Source: Latrodectus hesperus (taxonomy: Eukaryota; Arthropoda; Arachnida; Araneae; Theridiidae). Taken from it: a stretch of 64,000 nucleotides of DNA. Below, in pieces: positions 13,701 to 28,900 of the stretch. Within the stretch, counting starts at the first letter, position 1; every line of letters starts with the position of its first letter. The stretch lies in NCBI GenBank assembly GCA_037975125.1, contig CM075853.1:24749399-24813398 (forward strand), read 5' to 3'. The position numbers were made by a program, and so were the translations under genes. Under the pieces are notes generated by a model. The model did not search any database and had not been told where the DNA came from. It saw only the letters and a list, made by a program, of their open reading frames with translations.

Positions 13701-15596
13701 TTTTAAGTTAATTAGTATAAACAAATTGCTTTAAATATAATTATATTGAAATAAACAAGTTTTTATAGTTATAAAAACAATTTCTCTGACTTTTTTTAGT
13801 TTTTATTTTTAAAGAAAGGATTACTGTGTTTGATAAAGCAAATTCATTTTAGAAATTAAAACTTTATTTGAACTTATTAGAATTAAACTATATGTATTCT
13901 GTGTGCAAATATATTAGTTTTGTGAATTCTGCCTCATGAAATCAATACTTTATAAAATTACACATTTACATTATATTTAATCACTTTTTTAGGTAATCTT
14001 TATTAATGCTAAGGTTATTTTAGATCATTGATTATTCATGGATTCACAACTGATGCTGAAGGTCGTAAAATGTCAAAATCTGAAGGAAATGTTGTTAGCC
14101 CATCAGACATTTTGTCTGGCAATAAGGTATTGTATTACTTTATTTTATCATTATTAAAATAATGTGTTTCAAATTGCTTAAGATTTTATTTATTAATACA
14201 AAAATATTCAAAGATTTCAATGTGAAATAACTTTTTTGGTAATATTACTTGTGCAATTTGATGTCATCAATAATTTATTTAAATAGATTTACATGCTTTT
14301 TAATTTAAAGATTGTATATTTAAAGTTTATCATGTACTTAAAACAAATTCTTAAATTATCTTTAAAATATACATATAAGTATATTTTAAGTTTATACATA
14401 TAAGTTGATTTAGATTAACATAAAAGTATATTTCAAATTATTTTAAATCTTCTAAATGCTGTTATTTTCACTTTTAATTTGAAAATATTTTAAATAAAAT
14501 AAATTTAATGATCAACTGTGTAGTAAAAAGTTAATAGTATTATTTTATTATTTATCAATCAGTATAAAGTTATATAAATTCGCTTGATTCTAAGGCATTA
14601 GGTGAACACTTTTTTTTGAAATTAATTATTTTAGAAAATGCATTTATGAAAAGTAGGAATAAAGTAGCTTTAGAAAAGTAGAAAAATGAATCAATATTTT
14701 ATATTGCAATTTAATGCATCAAGAAGGAGATAAAAAATCTTTAACTAATCAATAAAGTCATTAACAATTGCACTGATTAATTAAAGTTTTTGTAAGTGTA
14801 AGATTGAATGTCCCCATAGTTGTTTAAAAAAGAACAATTTTGTATCAGAAATTTTTTTCACAAAAATATTGTTAACTATTGCCTAAAAATATCACAAATT
14901 ATCAGAAAATTCAAACTTCTTAAAAGTTAATTTTATGAAAAGCATTTTGTGATTAACATATAAAATTATGCAAAGTAGAAAAAATGAATCAATATTTTAT
15001 TTTGCAATTTAGTGCCTGATGAAGCAGATCAGAAACTTTAATTAATCAGTAAAGTCATTAACAACCATGAAATTTTATTTTGAAAAACTCTCAAAATATT
15101 TTCTGAACTGCAGTTTTAGAACGCTTAAAATCTTTTTTTATTGCATGTGTTCAAAAATATTTTTGCAATATATAATGTGGTGATAATATAATCTAGTAAT
15201 ACTTAAGCAAGTTTACATTGAAAATTAATTTTTAACTTCTACCTAATTTGTTTTTCTTTTTGTCTTTAACAGAAAAGTAATATTCCAGCTTATGGAATAG
15301 ATGTCCTCCGATGGTGGGTGGCTGCTCATGCCTGCCATTCTGAAAATACACCAATCAAAAATCACATATTAGAAGAATGTTCTCAAAATATAAATAAAGT
15401 AACATTTTTTAGCTGTCTTCCTTTAAAATGTGAATTTATATATAAATAATTCTAAATGTTAATGATTTGCATCATAAACTCTTTTTACATTTTTAGTTTT
15501 CTAAAAAAAATTATTCAAGTATTTTACATGTTTCTAAATGTTTTTGGAAAGCTTATATTTTTGTCACTTGTCTGTCTTAAAGATTAGTTAAATTAC

Positions 15597-15651
<55 letters not shown>

Positions 15652-18600
15652 AAACATATCATAAAATTTAATCAGCAATACAAAATTTTATAATTATTAA
15701 ATACTTTTAAATTAACTAAAGTTGATAAGGTTTTAAAATATTAGGAGTGTCATTGATGTAGGTAACTCTTCTTATTAACTTTTTAAATGATCTGATTATT
15801 TTCCTCTCACAGTAACAAATGTTAAATTACTTCATTGTGTGTCTGGTATAAGTATGCATAATCATAATTAAATAAAACTATTTACTGAAAAAGTTTTATT
15901 AATTGAATATTATCCAAAAAATACTATTTCAAATAACATTATGATGTTGGAAGGATACTCTCTAAATTTTTTGATAGAAATTTAATCGCTATTCGTTAGT
16001 CTCAAAACCATATTTTATAAATACATTTTTATAAAAAAAATCAGCTCAAGATATCAACAGGGAAATGATTTTTAAGTTCTTATAACCAAAAAATTGGAAT
16101 ATTTTAATGAGAATTAGTTATACAATGTGGGATTCAAAAGTTGCCAGACTGAGTATATAACGTAAAAACATTTTGCCCTAGTACAACTATGAAAACAATT
16201 TTGTGTTACTATGTTCTCCCCTTTTCTGAAAGTTGTTTGTCCCAAATCACATGGGTGAAAGTTCATAGCAATAGTGATTTTTACTGGCAAGTGCATTCAG
16301 TAATCGGTTGTTGAAAGAAATGGCATCAGGTGAGCATAGAATCAATATCAAATTTTGTGTTGGCTTGGAAAAGAATGCTGCAAAAACTTTTGAAATGTCA
16401 AAGCATGTGTGTGGAAGTGAAACGTTATCGATAACACAAGCTTTTGAGTGACATTATATCAGAGAAGGCAGGGAAATCTGGCAAAAACGATGGATGCTGT
16501 GGTCGTCCTGTGCCTTTGCACACCAATGAAAATATCCAAAAGTTGCCTTTGGCAATATGTGCGAACAGGGTGCAAACAATTTGCCAAATAGCAGATCAGT
16601 TGGAATATCAGCGTAACGAGTTAGCAGATACTGACTAAAGGTCTTAACATGCATAAGGTGCATCAAGACATCATTCTCCACTAGTTAAACCTAGACCTAA
16701 TGGGAATTTGAATCGAAATGGCAAGAAATTTAATCTCAGCTGTTGACAAAGATCCTTTTCTGCTTGACAAAGTTGTTACTAAAGACAATAAATGGTGCTT
16801 TCTGTATAACTCGTGAACCAAGAGATCATCAGCAATGTGAAATTTTCCACACTCTATATGGAAGCAGAAATTTCGCCAAGATCATTCTAAAGGAATGATC
16901 TTGCTAAAGGTATTCTTTGATATCCAGGAAATTCTGCATCTGGAATTTATCCCTGAAGGATGCACTGTAAACAAAGAACTCGTGTCAAAATCTTGCATTG
17001 TTTGTGTGAGTTGATATGGAAAAAGAGACAAAAAGTTGAGCTGCGCCGTTATGAGTGCTGATGCATGATAACAATCCTGCTTACCGATCGCTACGCAGGA
17101 ATAATTTTCTTGCAAAAACGAAAGCAACTGTTTTGCCTCATCCTCTTTACTCATCTGTTCTCACACACTGTGATTTCTTCCTCTTTCCTGAACTGATAAG
17201 ATGCTTGCAGGGTCGTTGATTTCAATCTTCAGATAAATCTAAATGTGTATTGCAATCTGAATTAATGAACATGCCGAAAATGCATTCCAGACATATTTTG
17301 AGGAACTTTACATGTGCTGGCAAAGGCAGGGTTTCTGCAGTTCCTGTAATTTTGACTTGACTCCCTGAAAATCATGAATTATTCCTTGAATTTTCACTTA
17401 TCTAGATTCTTTGTTAGAAAAATTACAATATTTTACAGTTTTTTGTTTTAATATTTTAAAATTTTCGATAAATTTGTTTGAAAACCAAATTTAGTATTAG
17501 ATTTCAATTTTAACCTTAGATGGTAGAATGATCGATATTAGATAGTGCTCATAACTGTTCACTAAAATAAAAATATAGTTCAGCCACAATAGTTTCATTT
17601 TGATCCAGTTCAGTCAGGACTGGATGTAGCATTTAGATTTATGTGAATGAAGTGAAGTAAAGAGAACAATCATAATAAAAAATAAATAAATGTCATGTGA
17701 CGAGCGATTTAAATTTTTTTTCTGTCTTTTATATTGTATAATTCACTAAATTTTAATACTTAAATATAAAATTTTTTGAGCTAAAATATACTTTCCTTAT
17801 CTTCCTTGGTGAAAATTGTGTATAATTTCAATGAAAAGAGATGAATTTGTTTGTTTATCAATGAAATAAAGACTGAAATTATTTAATATTTAATATGGTA
17901 AAAAATGTTTTTCAATGACCAGTGGACTTTGGAAAAATTATACAAAAATTGGCTTTTGTGTGGTTAAGAATAATTTTATACTTTTGTAGGAGATTTTAAA
18001 TTATTACACTGTAAGATTTAAATATTGCATTTATCAGAAATGTAATCCTATTAAGAATAGAATAGGTTCTTTTAATTTTAATTTACTCTCAAATAGACAA
18101 AATTATAATCGCATATGGAAAGTAATTAGTTTGCTTTTACTACTCTCTTGTAGTCAAGTATCTGTTAAATGAAAGTTCTCTGTGAACAAAGATTTGATGG
18201 TAAAAAATTTAAATAATCATTCATTTATGGCTAAGGGCATCATTGATGATCACGTCTGAAACATAAGCGGTGTCACCAATATAAAAATTGGCAAAGACCT
18301 ACTTAGTTTTGCAGTTGGTGCCTGGAAAGTACACAAGTTATATTTTTTGAATTAAAACAGCAAAAAAAGCAGCCAATAACAGCAGAAAAGCAAAAAGCAT
18401 TTCTTGAAAAAAATTGATGAGCTGAAAATCAAAATGAAGCATTTGAAAGATGGCATGCATTTATGAACTTGAAAAATGTACAAAAGGAATTGCTGAGGAA
18501 GCTGAAAGAACTGGTAAGTTAACTTTAATTGCAAAATCAAACATGAGTTGTTGTGGTGCTTCAAAAAAGCAACAGTTATTACTTAGTATGAATAATGAAT

Positions 18601-21600
18601 TAAAAAGCAGAAGTTTTAGAGATGGAAAGTTAGCATTTTCTAATAGCAAAATCGTATGTATAAATAACTAAGAATGTGAAAATCTATTGAATGATTAAAG
18701 TAATATAAAAGTCTAAAATATGGATTTGAAATTACTTAGTTTTAAAAGAGTTTTATTGTAAACAGAAGAAAAATTTAAAATTGCTTTTATTAAATAATAA
18801 TTGCAAAAAAAGTCATTCTGGAAACTATCTAATAATTGTATTTGTTTTGAGTAAAGATATTTATATTTGGAAAAATGTTATTATTCACATTATCACATAA
18901 ATTAATAAATAGGAATCTATGGAAGATGTTCAAAAACTCTAAAACTACTCATTATTTTATACAATGTATAATTCAATAATTGATTATTTAAAGAAATTTT
19001 TTTCTGTTATAGCTGTAAATTCATTGAAGGCTTTTGAAGTAATCATTAAATACAATTATAACTTAAATAAAAAATATTCTCATTAATTTTTGCAATAATT
19101 TATTTCTATTATTTACAAATATAATTGAAAAATATTTCATATGCATAATTACATGCATATTTGGTTTAGAACAATTTTTAAAATAAAATAAAAAATAAGT
19201 CAACATGAATGACTATTTCTGCTGGAAATTTTTGATTTGATTCTCGGAAAACTCCTAAAATTTGATTCTTGGAAATATGTGTGAATCTTACACAAGGGTC
19301 TTATTTCAAAAGAGGATGTATTTCTACATAATATTTTTAACATTATAGACTCAGTCCAAGAATTTTTTAATTCTACCCCAAATGTATAACATTGAATCTA
19401 ATATTACTATTAAATCAAAAATCAGTCTTTGCATGACTATTTGTAATTATTTTAAATCCTCTTTAAACAGTTATATTGGTCTTCATTTAAAAGTAAATCT
19501 AGAGTTACAAACTAAATGCAGAATAAATTTTCTTTCAATGAATATGATTCAAAGTGTTTTTAGACTTCCTGCTTCATACTCATTTATCACTTTCATACAG
19601 TCTTATTCCTTGTTTAATTGCTGATATTCTATATTTTTATAAGCTTCTATATTTTTCTGTAATCAAAATACATTTAAGTCTAACATTTAGTAACCTTCAA
19701 GTCTAGTTTGAACCAAATTGTGTCAAATTTGTTTTATTTGATTTATAATGAGTGTTAGAGAATATATTTTGATTATTAGGTACATGCATAATTTTTTTAA
19801 TGGTAAATCTGAACATAAGAACATTTAGGCATATTATATAATAGGGCAAGATTTGCTTCACATATTAAAATTGATTTTTATTCTGATTTTTATATTATTG
19901 ATTATTTTTATATTATATTATGATATTTTATTGATTATAATTATTCTTTCATATTTTACAAGAATTTTTAATAAATAATAATTTATGTGTGCATTTAATA
20001 TATTTAATTTGAAAATTTAATGCTGCCATTAATTTATTGAAATTTTTAATTGAACTTTATTTTTGAATTTTCATTTTTGTACTTTTAATAAAATTATGAA
20101 AGTTTTATTGTATGTAATCTTTTCTATCTTACTCTATCTATTATGTAGTTTTAATTTATTAATATTTTTTAAAGTCAAACACAAGGTTTCTGAGTAAATG
20201 TTATTGTTTCCTTAGATACGCAATGTTTTTAAGTTCCTTCTTGGTAGCTTAGAAAATTTTGAATATCAACTTATAGATGTTTCTGAAATGCGACCGTTGG
20301 ATTTGTACATGCTTTACAAAGTTTCTGAATTTTATAAAAAAGTAAGATTTTCATCTATATGTTTGTTAGTAATATATATTTATTCTTTTTTTATTATAAA
20401 CTTTATTTTATTCAATGATGTAGATTTTTACCAAGCATGTAATTATTTGTATTCATTTACATTTTTATACATATTTTAATTTCCTATGACATGCCAATTC
20501 AATATGAAAAGGTTGTTTTTAAATATTAAATTTTTTGTATTTAATTACATTAATGAGAAATTTTAATGAAAGTCATAAAGTAGTAAAATAAACTTGTTTG
20601 AAAATTGAATCTTAATGGCTTATCTTACATACCATAAAATTTTTGTAAACCTTTAAAGATTCACTTGTAACAAATAACAAATTCTCAAAAAATTCACTTC
20701 CCAAAGTTCAGTTGAATTAACTCTCAGGCTAAAAGAATTCATAGAAAAGGGTAGTAAATCTTTATGGACTTGCATACCATTTTTTTCTTAAGAAGTGTTT
20801 AAAGAGGCCATAGACGCCCCATCAAATAATTTAAAATAATAAAAATAAATACTAATAACTCAAACTATTATTTTTTTAACAAAAATGCAGTTGTATATGT
20901 AATTTAAATTAAAGTAACATTTGTAACATTTCTGTTGTAGATTAAATAAACAATAACTTAAATTTGTGTTATAAGATGTTTTATTATCAGAATACATGTT
21001 GAATTAGAATCATCTACCAAACTGTTTCAAAGCGAGTTTTCAATGATATTTATTCATTTCTGAAAATAATGACTTGCAAACACAAGTAGATGAAGATATG
21101 ATTAAAATAGCATGAATCAGCTTCTTCAAACAGTTAAATGTGTCTGGAATCGAAATCCAGGTTGACAAAATTTCTTTATTGACTTTTTTAATTATAAAGT
21201 TTATTTATCTTTCTGTAATAAATATTTGAATCTATAGTTAAATTAGAATTGAAATCCATCTGCTGCATTTCAAATTCTTCAATTTCCAACCAATCGAATT
21301 TGGGCAAATTCAGTTTATCAAATGAAATGAGATTAGGGCTTATAATAAACTTGGGTGTTTTTGAAAATCCTTTGAACTGAGAAAATCTTGCTGAAAATTC
21401 CTTGCTAAGAATCATTTACCGAAATAAGTTCTGAATAACTTTGTCTGGTTTCTCATGTACTTCTAAATTATTATTATTTTTGTTATTAGCCAAATTCGGG
21501 AAATATGCTTAGCTTTTGTAATAATATCATTCCTGAAAGCATGCAGTTAATGTTAAGAACATAAATGAAATCCATCATGACGATAATTGTTTTATCTGTG

Positions 21601-24600
21601 CCTTGAAGTTTTAAGTTCAATTTATTGAAATATTGATATAAGATTTAGTGATATAATGTCTGGAAAAAAACACCAATTTTGGAAGTCACATAACATCCAA
21701 TTACTGGCAGTATTAATCATTTTTTCCCAAATTTTGCAGAAAGTGATTTCTTCCAAGAAGTCGACAAATCTTTGAAGTAGGTACCAGCAGCTCAGCCAAA
21801 GAATATTATTGTGCATCAGTAAACCATTATGCACCAAGTTTGCTTCATTTAACTAGGAATCAAACTTTCACTTAATTTAAAGCTTGTGATGATATGAGGG
21901 TGACTGCTTTTGTGATTAATGCCATTATATTATCAAGAGATGTTAAACCATTCTTTGCACATAAAACTTGTTGGCAAATGAGACTATGGAATTTAAAAAT
22001 TGAATGTATAATATCTGTTTAAAATAAATTAATAAAACTTTTTTTGTCCGTTATACTTGGAGCACCATCAGTTGTTACTGAAACAATTTTTTTCAAATCA
22101 ATTTCTTTCTCAGCAAGACGATTTTTAACAACTGTGCAACTGATTTTTTTGTAATTGTCTGCAATATTATTATCTCGATTAATTATTCCTTATTAATGTT
22201 TCTTAAGCATGATTAATCAAAAACTACAGAACGTGCAGATTTAGTGATATAAAAAGTTTTGTCAAGGCAGTAGTTTGAAGAAAGTGGAATTTTAAGAGTA
22301 AGTGCAGTTTTAAAATTCTTTCTTTTAGTGTTTCTAAATACAGAAGAGTATCTTTGATGCACGGAATTAGTTTATCTTATTATTAAACTGATTAAAAAGT
22401 GAGAACATACATGCTAACCAAGCTTCCTTCAAAAACTCTTCCTGTTGAAAAGGTTTGCTATGCTGAGCAATATTTGCTGCCAAGTAACTTACCACACTCA
22501 TATGTCAATTTTTGCTAACATAGTTAATCTCAGCCGTTAACTGTTTTTTTTTTCTTTTACTTTTCCTGCAACTAATTCCTTTTACTCTGGTATGCTTTTT
22601 TGACAGAGATTTGTTTCAAAATACTGGTTTAGAAACGCTGTTCTACATACCATTGTTTCAGAACATAAAACGCACACCACTTTGTCGCCCTTACTAATCA
22701 TGCCATATTTCTCTATTCACCAAGTTTGAAGTTCTGATATGTTTATTATCGTGCAGTTTTTTTTTTTGAATTAGTCTTGCTAAATAACAGTTAAAAATCT
22801 TAAATATAACAACATAAATAAACAAGATGAACGTTTTAATTTATGAGATGGTGCATAATTTCCATAAACAAACAATGTATCATTAACATAATGTAACAAA
22901 GGCCAGAGAATAACAACTGAGCTTAGTTTTTATCCATCGCCTGATCATTCTGTAATGCAACTCACTCACGTTCGATTGAAGCATTTCATAATGAATTGTA
23001 TTATATTTAACTATGTTGCAAACTTTTTTGATCAGCAGGCTTGTCTAAAATATTGCATCATATGACATTGATTTGCCATTCTTGTCATACAGCAACTAAC
23101 TAATCTGAACTAGTCTTTTTACATGCAAAGTTTTCCAAAAACATATGAACAACTTGTATGTTTGCAATGAAACATTGACCTATATAATTTGTCATGTTAG
23201 CAATTTGATAGTTAAAACTTTAAAAGCTGCTCTAAAACATATTGACAATTATTTTTGCTTTACTTTATTTTTACAAGATCTAAATAAAATTTCCAAAACA
23301 ATTTTTCATAATATGATTTTAAAAGTGTAATTGCTAATTAATTAACTGAGAAATTACTGGGCGTAATGAATCAATACAAAAGATATAGAAGTTACATGTG
23401 CTAATAGCATAATTGAAAATAGTTGAGACTGCAATCTGTGCTTTTCAAATCAGTTTTACTCAACTTTTATGGCATTTTAATTTAACCTAGGAATGTAAGA
23501 ACTGAAAAAAAAGCCTGTTAAAAAACATTATTTTTTTAAATATAGAAACATTTCAATATTAATTTAGAACTTTAAGAACTGGAAGTGCAAAAATGTCTTG
23601 ATACAATATTAAAAATAACTACTTATTTAAAAAAATGGAAATCTAAAAATCTACTTTATGTTCTAAAGAAAGTACTTAAGGACAAATGCATACTGTCAAA
23701 AGTTTTCTAACAAAGCTTATAATTCAAATTATTAGTATTACGTCAGATTTTATTAATTTCTATCATACAAATATATTCATTTATCCATTAAATCCTTTGC
23801 ACTCTTCTATACTGAAAAAATCCTAAAAGAACATGTCTTTCTTACACTCAAAGTAAATAATTAAATATATGTTTGTTTTACTGACATAAATAATCAATTT
23901 GGAATGAATCATTAGTGAATCACATGCTTTATTTATGAAGCCGAGCTGGCAGCCGAATGGTTATCGCTCTTGCCTTTGGTTCAACAGTTCGTGGGTTCGA
24001 ATCCCACCTTGAGCATGGATGTTTGTAGTGATTCGGAATCCACTTTAAACCGTAGGTCCCGATCTAATTAGCCCTCGTGTTCAAAAAATGACCGTTGAGT
24101 GACAAACAAACCAAACCTTTATTTATGAAAGAAACATTGATCCTTGTTAAATCAACAATAAAGTAAGTTTATATTTGTTTCAGTTGTTTTTGAATTCATT
24201 GCAAAAATTGTATTACTTTTTTACAATATTGAAAATATTGTACTGATTACTTAGCAATACTTTTAAACCCTTTTCTACATTTTAATAATCTTACTACCCA
24301 CTGTAACTTTATCAACAATTCTTGTATATTTTTAATGGAGCAAATGTTATAGACTAATTTGAACAATTTCATACAAATGAAAATAGTATTAAAATATATT
24401 TGATGTGTGAATTACTTATTTAAGCTCTGGATACATGTAAATTAACTTATGATGTGGTTGAGGTAAAATAAATGACAAAATTTTAACTATGTAAGAATAT
24501 GAAAAAAATCAAATTTAAAAAAGCTAGCTTTTTTTAAACATGAACCACATAGTAATACTTAATAGTATAATACTTGTTAGTAATTCTTATATTCATTATA

Positions 24601-25351
24601 TTTAACAGAAATTTCGAACTCATTCAAGAAATTTAAAATTCAAAATATGAACACAGAACAAAAATAATTTATGTAGTTTTGAGAAATTATATTTAATGAA
24701 AATTTTCAAATGCTTTTTAAATTATTTAATATTTTCTTTCAGTTTCAATTGTTTCTGTGAAATTTCTATGCATATAAATCATTATTTATAAATTCATGAA
24801 TTGACTGTATAATTTCTTTTTAGATTTCTCAGCAATATGAAGATATTCAGTATAAGAATATTGCAAAGGAGATTCTTAATTTCGTAACAAATATTGTTTC
24901 TTCTTTTTACTGTACTATCATAAAAGACAGGTAAATTTTCAAATAAATTATTATTCTTTCATCTTTAATATATTTAACTAGTGAGTTATTTCATTAGGTT
25001 AATTTTGAATAGTTTATTTTTTACATAAATTAATTTTTAAGGCACATTTGATCAAAATATTAATGTAAAGTGACTGTAAATAATCAAATCATTAATTTTA
25101 TAATGTATATTGATTTTAAAAATTAATTTTTTTTAGTCTTTGTAAAAGTGAAGAACAATTAGCACCTGCAATATATATTATTTTAGTACTTTGCAAACAA
25201 ATTTTCTGCAGTGTACTAAAATATAAATTAATAATTTAACTCTGATAGAATATATTTAAATGTGGCACAAACATACTGAATCAGATTTCGGTCATAAGAG
25301 AATGCTGTTCATGACGTTTTTGTTATTGCTTCATCATCATTGGCATCTTGA

Positions 25352-25448
<97 letters not shown>

Positions 25449-25840
25449 TTATTTATTTAAAGAATGATTTAATTGCTTCTGCTTCAGCAAAAGGTACAAC
25501 ATAAGACATTACCCCTATCCACTTGCCATTCCAAATATGCAAGTCCATGCATCTACATATGCTTAATCAAGTTCTTCCCATGTATACAAACTGTCTATAT
25601 TATGATCTTTCCTCAATTAATGTTTAATTATCTGAATCATCATTATATCTCCATTCTAAAACCTAGTATGATGCTTTAAACTGATGTAATATTGATTAGT
25701 AAAAAATACTTAAACCATTACCTTATATCTAGTACTAAAGTTCAATAGCTCATCTTTGCTACACATACATTTTAAGGTTAGTTAATACACATATCATTGG
25801 TTTATATATAGATAAATACCCCATATATCCATATATATAT

Positions 25841-25920
<80 letters not shown>

Positions 25921-28900
25921 ACATATATACAGTACATACAGTTTGGTTATAAATACTTTGATCTATAGACAAAAAAAAATTTTTTGCAGCTAAGTGATGT
26001 TGCCTAGTATATATAGATTTGTTCTTTATGGAATATATTGGTCATAATCTGCACTAGTAATACATGAACAACATTACCTGATTCTTGAAATTTATTTTCC
26101 AATCTTAATAATACCCTTTGCTTCTCTAAAACTCTTCGTTGGAATGCTTACCACTGCACTTTAAAATACATTTCATTAAAATAAAAAAACATGATTTGCC
26201 AGATCTCTAAAAGTTTCCTGAATCATATTAAGCCATAAATTCTAATAAATCATTTTAGTGAAACATTTTCTAATTTCCAGTCTCAAATTAAAAGCTGGTA
26301 TATTGAGTTTTTCATTTGAAATAATAAAAAACATTTTGGAGAAATTATGATTTTTGTAGTTAAAATTCCTTTCTGAATTTTGAAATTATAAACATTGATT
26401 TGCATGTGAAATTTTCATCTGGTTTCAGCTACATTTTCTGGTATTTTTTTAAATATGGATTTTTTATTTTGCGTTAATTATCAGAGTAAATATTTGTTTA
26501 GTTTAATTTAAAAAAATTTTTATTATTAAAATTAAATATATTTTAGATTAGATATTTTAGTCCCACAAAATATCGGACAAAAATTGTTCAATGTAAAAAA
26601 TTAATTAAAAAATATTATTAAATGTACTGCATTTTATTTTGCTTTCATTCTTCACTTTGCACATTAAAGAAAAAAATATATACTTTTTAAGTGCAAAATT
26701 CAATGTTTATGTGTAGATAATTAAATTTTAGTTTATATTTATAATTGCGGTATTGATAAAATTTGAGAAATACTTTATAAGAACATGGAAAAATAATCCA
26801 TAGATAATATTATTTTTAAGTATAAATTAATTTAAAAAACATTTCTCACTTTCATTGCAGAATTATTTATTGTGAATTCAGAGTATTTTTGTATGTTTTA
26901 CTCTAATAGTATTACAGTTTGTACGAATAAAATAATTTTGTTACATAAATTTTAAATTTCATTAAATTAATATATTTTTTACTTCTATTTGGATAAATAT
27001 TTATAAATTAGTGAATTTGCAAATAAAGTGAAAGCTAAGAACTATCTTTTTTTATTATTTTCAGATTGTATTGTGAATCCATAACATCCAAAGAAAGGCT
27101 ACACTGCCAAATTGTTTTAAACTTGACTTTAAATTCGTTGATTCAGTGTATAGCACCTATTTGTCCTCATTTAGCCAGTGAGGTACTTTTGCACCATCCT
27201 GATAAAAAACTTGGTATGAAATTTTCATTTATCTAGTCAGATGCTTTAATGTTATAATATAAACATATTACCAAACAGAAGTTTATAATATTATTATATT
27301 TGGAAAAAATTGCAATTATATATTTCATATATTCTTCATGCTTACCAATATCAATCATTTAATTTTTGTTTGCTAACATTAAAATTTATTAAATCACTTT
27401 CTACACAACAGTAAAATTTTTTAAATATTACTTAAAATCTCTTCTAGTGATTCTATTTTTATAGAGCATTATGTTAAAATTAATAAATTCATTTGCAAAT
27501 TTAAAGTCAATGATTTTAATCCTTCACCGCACTTTGCATATATTTTCATATAGATATGTACAAAATGGTTTTTTCTAATTATAAAATCATATTTATGATT
27601 ATCTTGTTTTAACAGTCAAACAATAGTTGTTATTTAAATAATGATTTTTTTAATAAATAAAGATATACTTTTTATTTTGTCGTTATAAGCAGTCTGAATA
27701 ACAACATTAGTAGCCTGTAAAACGATTTCTATTTTGCATAATTTAATTATAAAATTATGCAAATAAATTAAAGCAATGCGTTATGTTTTATCTTTGTTTA
27801 TAAATGTGTTTACAACAATTTTATCTGTATGGTAGTAATTATTTATCAAAAACTTTTTGGAGTTCTTTGAATGTATTGTGTACTTAATTAAATAAAACTG
27901 TATACATATTTGATTGAATTGAGATCCAGAAATATACAGTCCTTTTAGGGTGCGTTTTTTTTTAATGTTTTAATGTACTGAAATACTTGATTTATGACAA
28001 AATGTATCATCTTGCTGAAATGTGATTCTATCAATACTTTTATTGTCAAAAATGTTTTGAAGTTATGATTAAACTATCTTTTATTTGGGATGTCAGTATT
28101 TTTCAAACTGTTAACAACACTAGATGTCACCTGAAGAATTAGCTTTTTTGCTTTCTGTTTAATGGCTCTTGTAGATTCATCTTATATTTATATGTGAATG
28201 TTTGCAATGTTTCAGAGTTGATTTTAGTGTGTGAATGCAATTCAAAATAGCCAGTAATCAAACCTAAGCATACTATTATAATTACTGATCATTCAGTGAT
28301 AATGTATTTCCTCATAAATTATTATATTTGTAATATCATTAAAAAATGTTACTTTTGATCTGCATACCCTCATAGTATTTCACAATAGATATTACCCAAT
28401 TTGGATTATGAACCTAATTTTTTTTCTTGGGTAGCAAATACCAGTTGTATTCTTTACTTAAAATCTTTAAAAAAATGTTTATGCTTCTTATAAGGTTAAC
28501 ACATTTTTTAAAACTTTGAATATGTTTAAAGTGTTGCTTTGTAAGACTGATGAAAAATGATAATAAATTCAATAAAGTTAAAGAAAAAATTTTTATTATA
28601 AAAATATTGAGATAATAAATCAAAAACTCATTTTCAAAATTGAATCTTCAAACAAACCTTCCTTTCAAAAGTCATATGAGTCAAATGTTTAGTTTGACAT
28701 CACATACTTCCTTTTCTAAGAACTATGTTTTATCTCTTTATTTCTGCAGTCATTCATACCAGCAAATGCTTGTTACTTTCTCACTATTCTGATACTTTTT
28801 AGTGGCTGGTTTGGTTTAATTATCCCATTAAAATATTAAGAAATATTTCTTATTTTGTATAGATCAGTTTAATTTAAAAATCAAAAAGTAATACATTTTA

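Larger units (their letters stand above)
15399..20215 (+). other. IARS2 intron 8
   Basis: About 4.8 kb, GT to TTAG. It holds a (TA)n tract (15,601-15,646), a mariner relic (about 16,320-17,350), and an unassigned patch at about 18,240-18,660 with short broken lysine-rich frames. The remainder is plain AT-rich sequence. Confidence 0.8.
20342..24823 (+). other. IARS2 intron 9
   Basis: About 4.5 kb, GT to TTTTAG. It contains a minus-strand hAT transposase relic (about 20,990-22,720) and a SINE with target duplication (23,940-24,116). The rest is AT-rich with nothing recognisable. Confidence 0.8.
24931..27064 (+). other. IARS2 intron 10
   Basis: About 2.1 kb, AT-rich, with two long (TA)n tracts (25,357-25,447 and about 25,831-25,929). 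Otherwise nothing recognisable. Confidence 0.8.

Noticed and set aside
18240..18671. Lysine/glutamate-rich open frames (73 and 62 codons)
   Set aside because: Stops break every frame, and no family is recognised; not called as a gene.
23940..24010. Possible genuine tRNA gene (good A and B boxes)
   Set aside because: The B box is consensus, but the sequence continues into a conserved SINE body and is flanked by a 13-bp target duplication; the same unit recurs at 36,567. It is a SINE head.
25260..25460. Open frame ending in an Ile-Tyr repeat
   Set aside because: The repeat is simply translated (TA)n microsatellite.
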